5,457 bases of DNA, taken from Akkermansiaceae bacterium UBA7890 (GTDB lineage Bacteria; Verrucomicrobiota; Verrucomicrobiia; Verrucomicrobiales; Akkermansiaceae). The stretch lies in assembly GCA_002501065.1 (NCBI GenBank), contig DLRK01000171.1:1-5457 (forward strand). The letters run 5' to 3'. The translations under genes were made by a program, and so were the position numbers. The notes under the pieces are model-generated. The model had not been told where the DNA came from. It made no database searches and was given only the letters and a program-made list of their open reading frames with translations. Below, piece by piece: positions 1 to 5,457 of this stretch (position 1 is its first letter; the number at the start of each line of letters is the position of its first letter).

Positions 1-893
1 TTCTGGTCGGCCAGGATCTGGGCGATGTCCTCGACGAGGTCGGACATGCCGCTGGACTCCGCGCCCAGGATCTTCTCCGCCTCGCGGAGGGCCTCGAGAG
101 CCTTCTCCTGGTCCGTCACCGCGTCGGCAGCCTTGGTCTGGGCGATCTGCTCGATGGCGCGGGCCATGTGAGCAACAGGCTTGCTCTCCAGGAGGGAGAG
201 TTCGGCCCGTCCGAACCGGCTGAGGGTCTCTTCATCCACGGCTTCCTTGCGGGCCTTCACAAGGGTCTGGAAGAACTGACCGTAGCGGTCAATGACGGCC
301 TGCTGGGCGCGACCCAGGCGGGCCTGATCGACCTTGGCGGCTTCCTTGTTCTTGATGCCCTCGATGCCCCATCGCTTGGTCTGGCGCTGCATGAACTCCT
401 CGGTCTTGATAATCTCCCGGATCTGTTTCACGAGGAGGTCGTCCACCAGAACGGTATTGGCCCCGGAGATGATCTTGCCGAGTTGCTCGACGATTTCCTC
501 GATAGTCTTGCCAGCTTCCGCAATGTGGGGGTGGGCGTCGTCGGGCTTGCCAGGCCGGAACTTCTCCCGGGCATTGGAGAGCTCATCACGGGCGACCACC
601 ACCTTCTTGGTGCGGAGTCCCCCCAGCGAATTACGCGTCTCATTGAGGGTGACGGCGCCCCCTTCCTCGGCGAGGCCGTTGGACTGGAGATCCTCGAGGA
701 GGAAGCTGAGGCGGCGTTCGACCGAGGTCATGCGACGACCCACCCCGTTTTGTCGGTTCACCTCGGAACCGAGCCGTTTCTTGGTGCCCACGATGCTGTC
801 GGCCCGTTCCCCTTCTTCCTGCGCGGGACTGGCGAAGGGCAGCAGGCTCGTCGCGGCGAGAATCAGGGCGAGAAATCCGTTATTCGTTTTCAT
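1..893 (-). CDS. Secreted helix-rich protein of unknown function (3' end outside window)
   Basis: The frame starts at ATG 893 and stays open to the window edge, giving 297 codons with no stop. The start is supported by a textbook signal peptide directly after it: basic MKTNNG, a hydrophobic core FLALILAATSLLPFA and a signal peptidase I site after SPA (residue 24), with QEEGERAD beginning the mature protein. No lipobox Cys is present, so it is not a lipoprotein. The mature part is charged and almost entirely helical, with heptad-like stretches at about residues 52-66 (SVERRLSFLLEDLQ), 114-135 (IEEIVEQLGKI core), 150-190 and 230-285 (AIEQIAQTKAADAV, LEALREAEKILG). No catalytic motif and no Cys is seen. 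It overlaps the DUF4175-like gene by 14 bp in another frame, which suggests translational coupling; a GAAGAAG run sits immediately before the ATG, too close for ideal spacing. I do not recognise a named family. It may supply the helical part of an envelope complex with the preceding membrane protein; that is inference. Confidence 0.85.
   Translation of the reverse strand, partial: MKTNNGFLALILAATSLLPFASPAQEEGERADSIVGTKKRLGSEVNRQNGVGRRMTSVERRLSFLLEDLQSNGLAEEGGAVTLNETRNSLGGLRTKKVVVARDELSNAREKFRPGKPDDAHPHIAEAGKTIEEIVEQLGKIISGANTVLVDDLLVKQIREIIKTEEFMQRQTKRWGIEGIKNKEAAKVDQARLGRAQQAVIDRYGQFFQTLVKARKEAVDEETLSRFGRAELSLLESKPVAHMARAIEQIAQTKAADAVTDQEKALEALREAEKILGAESSGMSDLVEDIAQILADQ
822..893 (-). other. 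Sec signal peptide of the secreted helix-rich protein
   Basis: Residues 1-24 of the last gene have the three-part signal layout: two-residue-charged start (MK), hydrophobic core (about residues 7-18) and a Ser-Pro-Ala cleavage site before Gln25. This fixes the start codon and the export of the product. There is no lipobox. Confidence 0.85.
880..893 (-). promoter_or_regulatory. 14-bp stop/start overlap, probable translational coupling site
   Basis: The TAA of the DUF4175-like gene (882-880) lies inside the first codons of the secreted-protein gene (ATG 893-891), in a different frame. With no good separate Shine-Dalgarno, re-initiation by ribosomes finishing the upstream gene is a plausible mode of translation. 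The overlap itself is seen directly; coupling is inferred. Confidence 0.6.
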
Positions 894-2640
894 CTTCTTC
901 TGTGGGTTCGGTGGGTTCGATGCCCTCTTCGGTCTGTAGTTGCGTAACTGCCTTCTGGGCGGCCAGTTCCTGATTGCGGGAGCGCTTCAGTTCTTCGATC
1001 TGCGCTCCGTACTCTGCACGGTACCAGTCTAAATACGTTTCGGAAGTAACGACAGTCAATTGTCGCGGGGCCGTGCGTCGCAGGTGGATTTTTCGGTCGG
1101 GATGGCGGTCGGCCACCTCAATGGCGAAGGATATGCGGTCGTTGGGCTTCAGTTCCTTGAGGCTGTCGGACAACTTCCAAGTGTAGTCGAAGGTTTTGTT
1201 GGTGTCTCCGTTGAAATTGAAGATTTCTACCTTGTTCTCGTCTGCGCCGTTGAGCGAATAGACCAGCCAGGCCTTGTCGAGCCCGATGTCGTCGGTGCCC
1301 TTGGCCTCCATTTTCACGATCTTGCCCGCGGTGGCGTATCCGATTTCACGGGGTTGGAGGAGGTCGACATCCGGGAGGCCGTCGCTGGTGACCTTGACCC
1401 CGTGCTGGACATCCTCGTAACTGAAGCCATTCGCCTGTTCGACCCAGCGGAAGGAGTACTTGAGGGCCGTTTCGATAGGCAGTTCAAAGGTTGCGGTGGT
1501 TCCACTCTCGTCGAGGTCAGCGAGGAGGGTGCGGAACTTCGGGGTGTTATCCCCGGGGGCTTCCGGCTTCTCCCCGGTCCCAGCTTCCGCTGCTCCCCAG
1601 GCCGTCGGGACCAGCACTTCCCAGGTGCTCACCGGGGTGTCGCAGGAGACGGTCCACTTCACGGTGGTGCCTTCCTGCACCTCCAGGTTGAGCTGATCGC
1701 TCTTTCCGTTCTCCTTATCCATGTAATCGGGATACTTGAGGACGAGATTGATGTCCGTGATCCGCGGAGCGGTGATGATGCTGATGGTGTGCTGGTCACT
1801 GCGGTCGTCGCCGAGGCGCACGTAGAAGAGGGTGTCACGGGTGAGATTCTTGGCCGTGATCTGGCGGGAAAACTCATTTGCAGAGCCCTCCACCCTCTTC
1901 ATGGGGAGATCCTTCCACTTGTCCTCGGACGCCTCCCTGAAGTAGAGGGTCCCCTTCTCGGGGATGACATGGTCAGTGGAGGCCGTGGCGGAGATGGTGG
2001 CATCGGATCCGATCCGGATGGTGAGATTGCCGGTGCTGCCGGCGACCACGGTCTGGGTCGGGTATTCGACATCCGAACCCGTCAGGCGTTTGAGGAGGGT
2101 GGCGGTGTGAGCGGGGTTGAGGGCCCCCAGGAAACCGAAGACGAGAAGCACTCCCCCGGCCATGACCAGGATCCTGCGGAGCTGACCGAAGTCGACGATC
2201 TCCTTGAAATCGATGGGGCGGCTGCGTTCGATGGCCTGGTCACGCATGGCGTCGATCAGGGACTGCGAGACATTATCCTGGTCGGAGCCGGGCCCGTCCT
2301 TGAGCTGCATGTAGGAAACCAGGAGGGATCTGAGACCCGGGTGCTGTTTCTCCACATCGAGGGAGGTGGTTACCGGGTCGTAGGGCCTGAGGTAGCGCAG
2401 CCATTCGTGCCAGAGCACCCATCCCAGGATCCCGATGTTTACCAGGAGGAGAAAAACGCCAATGTTCCCGGACAACCCGGTCTTGGCGAAGAGGCCCCAG
2501 TCGATGATGAAATCGACGGCGAGAAGAGCGATGAGCCACACCACCAGGCGCGAAGCCCCGCGGATGTTATACCACCGTCTCTCCTGCTGGTAGGCTTGCT
2601 GCAGTCGGTTTTCGATACTGATGTCGTGTCCTTCGGCCAT
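880..2640 (-). CDS. DUF4175-like three-helix membrane protein with Ig-like periplasmic region
   Basis: 586 residues, complete. The N-terminus is polar and basic (QQERRWYNIRGASR), followed by membrane helices at about 31-47 and 59-78, a probably cytoplasmic helical segment (79-153) and a third helix at about 154-173, leaving residues 174-586 in the periplasm. That part is beta-rich: a first domain at about 190-290; a segment ITDINLVLKYPDYMD (294-308) that matches the 'YP.Y' strand typical of DUF4175-type proteins; and a last sandwich at about 420-530 with the characteristic ATAGK...KGTDDIGLDKAWLVYS (435-462) and NDRISFAIEVADRHP (500-514). Residues 348-368 form a low-complexity linker. Residues 535-570 are predicted helix, possibly coiled coil, ending in an acidic EPTEPTEEDENE tail. 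The single Cys is residue 333. ATG 2640 follows an in-frame TAG at 2673-2671 and no better start exists; there is no clear Shine-Dalgarno. The gene begins 36 bp after the VWA gene and overlaps the next by 14 bp. Family assignment is by motif recognition only; function is unknown. Confidence 0.87.
   Translation of the reverse strand: MAEGHDISIENRLQQAYQQERRWYNIRGASRLVVWLIALLAVDFIIDWGLFAKTGLSGNIGVFLLLVNIGILGWVLWHEWLRYLRPYDPVTTSLDVEKQHPGLRSLLVSYMQLKDGPGSDQDNVSQSLIDAMRDQAIERSRPIDFKEIVDFGQLRRILVMAGGVLLVFGFLGALNPAHTATLLKRLTGSDVEYPTQTVVAGSTGNLTIRIGSDATISATASTDHVIPEKGTLYFREASEDKWKDLPMKRVEGSANEFSRQITAKNLTRDTLFYVRLGDDRSDQHTISIITAPRITDINLVLKYPDYMDKENGKSDQLNLEVQEGTTVKWTVSCDTPVSTWEVLVPTAWGAAEAGTGEKPEAPGDNTPKFRTLLADLDESGTTATFELPIETALKYSFRWVEQANGFSYEDVQHGVKVTSDGLPDVDLLQPREIGYATAGKIVKMEAKGTDDIGLDKAWLVYSLNGADENKVEIFNFNGDTNKTFDYTWKLSDSLKELKPNDRISFAIEVADRHPDRKIHLRRTAPRQLTVVTSETYLDWYRAEYGAQIEELKRSRNQELAAQKAVTQLQTEEGIEPTEPTEEDENE
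902..919 (-). repeat. Tandem 9-bp direct repeat encoding EPT-EPT
   Basis: The unit gtgggttcg (plus strand) occurs twice head to tail, encoding Glu-Pro-Thr twice in the acidic C-terminal tail of the DUF4175-like protein. It is a small in-frame repeat that could change copy number by slippage without breaking the frame. Confidence 0.7.
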
Positions 2641-2676
2641 TAGTCTGATCAGTTCGTGAGTTTCTTCGGTCTACCG
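2641..2676 (-). other. Short intergenic gap between VWA and DUF4175-like genes
   Basis: This 36-bp gap holds an 8-bp palindrome CTGATCAG (2645-2652), ending 5 bp before the start codon, and a GAAGAA run about 20 bp upstream of the start, too far for a normal ribosome site. No terminator hairpin with T run is visible. Co-transcription is likely. Confidence 0.5.
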
Positions 2677-5073
2677 TTATACGAGGTTGTCCTTGCGTCG
2701 CAGGTACCACTCGGCACCTGCAAAGGCCACCACGAGGAGGAACCACAGGGGCGTGTCCCACAGTTCGCGCTCGATCCTGACGGTGTTGTTGAGTGTTTCC
2801 TCGGGGGGAAGATTGGCGGCGAATTCCCCGAGGCCGGCCAGGCTCAGCTGGCGCCCCCCGGAAATCTCGGCGGCCTGGCGGGCGACATCGGGTTGCATGG
2901 AGGTCTCGCGGTCCTCGATGTCGACGGTCTTGACGGAAAAATCGGCGGTATTGGAGATCTCGGCGTCCTGGGGCTGGGTCCTGATCTCGTATTTGCCATC
3001 CTTGCCCGCCAGGTAGGATCCCGAGTAGAGCCCCGGGGTGCTCTCCACCGCGGTCATCTCGATGGCGGTGGCTGAGTCAGGGTTGTCCTTTTCCTCAAGG
3101 ACCACCTCGTAGCTTTCGCCCTCCACCGGTTCGAAGGACTCCGTGAGGACGTTGGCGAAAACGCGGATCTGGTCGCCCGCACTGTAGCTGTTGCGATCGG
3201 TTTCGATGCTGATCTGCTTGTTGGCGCCCAGGAGGCGGGAGAGGGTGAGGAACTGGATGGTCTGGCCCCAGAAGCGGGCATGGTAGCGGTCGCCCACCTC
3301 AAGGCGCATGCGCCAGAGGTCCTCGGTGGCGACGAAGAGGCTCTTGCCTGTTCCGTAGCGGTGCCAGGCTACCAGCGGGTAGTCGGGGTCGGCGTCGTTG
3401 GCCTTGGGCAGGCGCAGGAGGATGGTTGCCCCGGACTTGGCGCCGGCGAGTTGGGGGAGCCCGTACATTGGCCTGACGTGAGACCAGATGCGGGAACTCA
3501 CATCAGGAGCGAGGGAGAGCGAGGTGGCCAGGCTCTTGTGCCCGTCCTCGGTGACCTCGGGCGAAACATTGATGCCGAGGTTGAGGTAGCCACCAGGGCC
3601 GATGTTGACGGGAAGGAGATCGCCGATGGGGGTGTCGCGGTAGGTGGAAGGGGCCGCCATGGGACCGGCCAGCATGAGGAGGGAGCCCCCGCGCTCACGC
3701 ACGAGCTTCTCGATGAGCTGGGTCTGGGCTGCGTTTAAGAAGGAGGCGGGCACGTCCCCGAGGATGATGAGGTCATACTTGAGGGCTTCCTTGGGGTCCT
3801 CCGGGAAACGGCCGATGTGCAAGGGAGAGGAAGCTGCGAGAGCGGGATCGCCCTGCGTCATGAGGAACTGGACCTGGAGCCGGGGGTCGCGCAGGAGAAC
3901 CCAGCGCAGGTAGCGGTATTCCCACCGGGGCATACCCTCGATGTAGAGCACCTTGATCTTCTCATCGAGGATGCGGACCTGGTGGCTGGCGGCATTATTG
4001 ACCTCCGTGATCTCGCCTTCCTGCAGCTTGATGTTGAAGTCGAGGTCAAGAGTGCCCGATTCGGCTTCCGGGATGAACATGAACTCCTCGAACTGGATCC
4101 CGTCCTTGAGGGTGATCTGCTTGCTTTCCTTCTCTTCGTCGTTGACCCGGAAGTAAAGCTGGACCGGCTTGCCGGCAAAGCCACGGGACTCGATCTTGAC
4201 CCGCAGGGGGACGCGATCTCCCTTGAACACCACCTCCGGGGCGATCACGCTACGGACGTGGATGTCGGGTGGGGCGGGAAGACCGACCGGCACGGTGTAG
4301 AGGGGAACGCGGCGTTCCTTCAACCGGCGGGCCACGTTGACGGGATCCTTGCCCTCTATCCAGGCGAAGTCGCTGATGACCATGGCGCCAGCGAGGGGTT
4401 GGCCCGAGAAGCGGTCCACCGCATCCTCAATGGCATTGCCAATCTGGGAGGATTCGCCCTCTGCCAGGTGCAGGGGAGCGGCATCTGTGCCGTCGTCAGG
4501 GGCTTCCGGGGTGGCCCGTGGATCCTCGCTGCGCAGCTGTGAATCAAAGGTGAAGAAACGGAGGTCATAGCGGTCCTCAAGCTGGTCGAGGAGCGTCAGG
4601 TCGTCATGTTTGAGGGCGAGGGCAGACCGGGCGAGGTCGATGCGGCGGGTGGATCCGAGCTTCTGCTTCACGTCCTGGGCGTCGTCAGTGCCGAGGCTGC
4701 GGTCGAGGGAAATCTCGCCGAGGACCTTGGCGGCTTCCTCGACATCCTCGGCCGAGGTGCGGGGGTCCTCGATGGCCATGCTGCGCGAGGTGTCGAGCAT
4801 CACGATCAGCGACCGTTTGGACTCCTTGGTCATGCGGATCTTGGCGAAGGGCTGCATGACCACCACGATGAGGGTGAGCAGGGCGGCCGCCTGCAGGATC
4901 ATCATGGCGATGCGGCGATTGCGCGGGACAAGTTGCTCGCGCCGGTAGAGGAAGAACGCGAAGCCGATGGCTGCCGCGACGAGGATGAGACCAAGGAGCA
5001 AGCCGCCGCGGAAGGCGAGTTCGACTTGGTCGACTTCCTGCGACGGATCTAGTCCCAACAGTTTCTTGAGCAT
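2677..5073 (-). CDS. Membrane-anchored VWA protein with amidotransferase-like domain
   Basis: 798 residues, complete. Two N-terminal membrane helices (about residues 23-43 and 55-73) flank a basic loop (YRREQLVPRNRR), and a third lies at about 774-790 before RRKDNLV. By the positive-inside rule the large middle part is periplasmic. A VWA domain follows at about 88-265: the MIDAS metal motif DTSRS is at residues 94-98, a loop SSQIGNAI at 208-215 stands where the metal-binding Thr usually is, and VISDF at 232-236 gives the third-loop Asp. Residues about 270-370 look like a beta-sandwich. Residues about 372-590 resemble a class I glutamine amidotransferase-like fold (KIKVLYIEGMPRWEYRYLR at 372-390, YDLIILGD at 433-440, GGSLLMLAGP at 462-471), but the whole protein has no Cys, so amidotransferase catalysis is ruled out. 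Residues about 620-715 are another beta-rich domain. The ATG at 5073 is chosen because no ATG, GTG or TTG lies in frame in the gap upstream; no Shine-Dalgarno is visible. Such proteins sit beside BatA in MoxR/DUF58 clusters; the exact role is unknown. Confidence 0.9.
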   Translation of the reverse strand: MLKKLLGLDPSQEVDQVELAFRGGLLLGLILVAAAIGFAFFLYRREQLVPRNRRIAMMILQAAALLTLIVVVMQPFAKIRMTKESKRSLIVMLDTSRSMAIEDPRTSAEDVEEAAKVLGEISLDRSLGTDDAQDVKQKLGSTRRIDLARSALALKHDDLTLLDQLEDRYDLRFFTFDSQLRSEDPRATPEAPDDGTDAAPLHLAEGESSQIGNAIEDAVDRFSGQPLAGAMVISDFAWIEGKDPVNVARRLKERRVPLYTVPVGLPAPPDIHVRSVIAPEVVFKGDRVPLRVKIESRGFAGKPVQLYFRVNDEEKESKQITLKDGIQFEEFMFIPEAESGTLDLDFNIKLQEGEITEVNNAASHQVRILDEKIKVLYIEGMPRWEYRYLRWVLLRDPRLQVQFLMTQGDPALAASSPLHIGRFPEDPKEALKYDLIILGDVPASFLNAAQTQLIEKLVRERGGSLLMLAGPMAAPSTYRDTPIGDLLPVNIGPGGYLNLGINVSPEVTEDGHKSLATSLSLAPDVSSRIWSHVRPMYGLPQLAGAKSGATILLRLPKANDADPDYPLVAWHRYGTGKSLFVATEDLWRMRLEVGDRYHARFWGQTIQFLTLSRLLGANKQISIETDRNSYSAGDQIRVFANVLTESFEPVEGESYEVVLEEKDNPDSATAIEMTAVESTPGLYSGSYLAGKDGKYEIRTQPQDAEISNTADFSVKTVDIEDRETSMQPDVARQAAEISGGRQLSLAGLGEFAANLPPEETLNNTVRIERELWDTPLWFLLVVAFAGAEWYLRRKDNLV
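4780..4794 (-). other. VWA MIDAS metal-binding motif (DTSRS)
   Basis: Codons 94-98 of the VWA gene encode Asp-Thr-Ser-Arg-Ser, a full DxSxS motif at the end of a hydrophobic strand (RSLIVML). This is the primary metal-coordination loop of VWA domains, so the domain probably binds Mg2+ or a similar ion and engages a partner protein. Confidence 0.9.
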
Positions 5074-5123
5074 GGCGTGGGGCGGGGGTGGTTGGATTCG
5101 GTAAAAGGTTTGTTGGAATGGGC
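5074..5123 (-). other. Short intergenic gap between BatA-like and VWA genes
   Basis: This 50-bp gap shows no hairpin followed by a T run, and no purine-rich Shine-Dalgarno before ATG 5073; the bases just upstream of the start are C-rich on the coding strand. Nothing suggests a terminator, so the two genes are probably co-transcribed. Confidence 0.5.
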
Positions 5124-5457
5124 TTAGCTGCGGCGGGCGGCGGCGACCTGGCTCATCTGCAGGGTGGCGGAGAGATCGGCGCTTTCTTCCCGGTCAATCC
5201 GGTTGGTGAAGTAGCGGGCGAGCACGCTCTGCACCACAAAGACGATGATGGCGAGGAGAAGAAGAAGGTGGGCCAGTTCCCGTCCCTGGCGCTTTTTCTC
5301 AATGGCAGCAACCATCGATCCCGCGCGGTTGAGAACCGTTACCCCGGTGCCATCGAGTTTGTTGGCGAGGACGCTTCCTTCGACCACCCGCACGTTGGAT
5401 TCATCGGCATTGACATTGGCGGCCACCACCATCCCGGGTTTGTCGTCCTCGGCTTTG
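5124..5457 (-). CDS. BatA-like membrane protein, C-terminal fragment (5' end outside window)
   Basis: The reading frame is open to the window edge, so only the last 110 residues are visible; an internal ATG at 5432 is not taken as the start because the frame continues upstream through codons for KAEDDKPG. The stop is TAA at 5126-5124. The visible part has a short soluble stretch with the segment VNADESNVRVVEG, which resembles the 'VN.d..ES' segment near the end of BatA/VWA-type proteins of Verrucomicrobia and Planctomycetes. It is followed by one clear membrane helix (about 5279-5217, core HLLLLLAIIVFVVQSVLA) and a roughly 30-residue tail that should be cytoplasmic. No VWA metal site or N-terminal BatA helices can be checked here. 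Position directly upstream of a VWA membrane protein, 50 bp away on the same strand, supports a BatA-type cluster member. The family call is an inference from this tail and context; the presence of an ordinary coding gene is secure. Confidence 0.72.
   Translation of the reverse strand, partial: KAEDDKPGMVVAANVNADESNVRVVEGSVLANKLDGTGVTVLNRAGSMVAAIEKKRQGRELAHLLLLLAIIVFVVQSVLARYFTNRIDREESADLSATLQMSQVAAARRS

Noticed and set aside
462..643. Minus-strand 71-codon frame (428-643) as a small gene
   Set aside because: It is in a different frame inside the secreted-protein gene, Ser/Arg/Pro-rich, with no independent support.
168..947. 259-codon open frame on the plus strand opposite the secreted helical protein
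   Set aside because: The minus strand is open from a signal peptide at 893 to the window edge and overlaps its neighbour in operon style. The plus frame has no ribosome site, no recognisable domain and runs across the gene junction.
1060..2643. 527-codon open frame on the plus strand opposite the DUF4175-like gene
   Set aside because: The minus-strand protein has membrane helices and recognisable family motifs over the same span. The plus product is a Gly/Val/Asp-rich chain without domains, typical of an antisense frame in GC-rich coding DNA.
2645..2652. CTGATCAG palindrome before the DUF4175-like start as an operator
   Set aside because: Eight bases are too short to support a regulator site, and nothing similar recurs in the other gap.
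3817..4542. 241-codon open frame on the plus strand within the VWA gene
   Set aside because: It lies entirely inside a well-supported VWA/amidotransferase-like gene and its composition mirrors the complementary codons.
4606..5052. 148-codon acidic, His-rich open frame on the plus strand, superficially like a metal-binding protein
   Set aside because: The His/Asp/Glu richness arises from reading the opposite strand of the VWA and membrane-helix codons; the DTSRS motif and helices on the minus strand are decisive.

Overview
The window holds four consecutive genes, all on the minus strand, so transcription runs from high to low coordinates. Coding sequence fills it almost completely; the only gaps are 50 bp and 36 bp, and the last two complete-to-partial genes overlap by 14 bp. 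Base composition is GC-rich (about 60% by eye). Gene content and the weak or absent Shine-Dalgarno leaders suggest a Gram-negative bacterium of the Planctomycetes-Verrucomicrobia group, most likely Verrucomicrobiota. This is inferred from architecture, not from a database search.

Layout in transcription order: (1) 5457-5124, the C-terminal end of a membrane protein resembling the BatA-type proteins of MoxR/DUF58/BatA clusters, 5' end outside the window; (2) 5073-2677, a 798-residue protein with two N-terminal membrane helices, a von Willebrand A (VWA) domain with a DTSRS metal site, an amidotransferase-like fold without any cysteine, beta-rich C-terminal domains and a final membrane helix; (3) 2640-880, a 586-residue three-helix membrane protein with a large Ig-like periplasmic part, resembling DUF4175-type proteins; (4) 893-1, the first 297 residues of a secreted, helix-rich protein of unknown function, 3' end outside the window.

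Together these look like the envelope half of a MoxR-type system. In such clusters a cytoplasmic AAA+ ATPase (MoxR) and a DUF58 protein normally precede BatA-like proteins; here they would lie above 5457. Topology from charged flanks places the VWA, amidotransferase-like, Ig-like and coiled-coil parts outside the inner membrane, consistent with a periplasmic complex. The substrate and precise function are unknown. No RNA gene, mobile element, CRISPR array, promoter or convincing terminator was seen.
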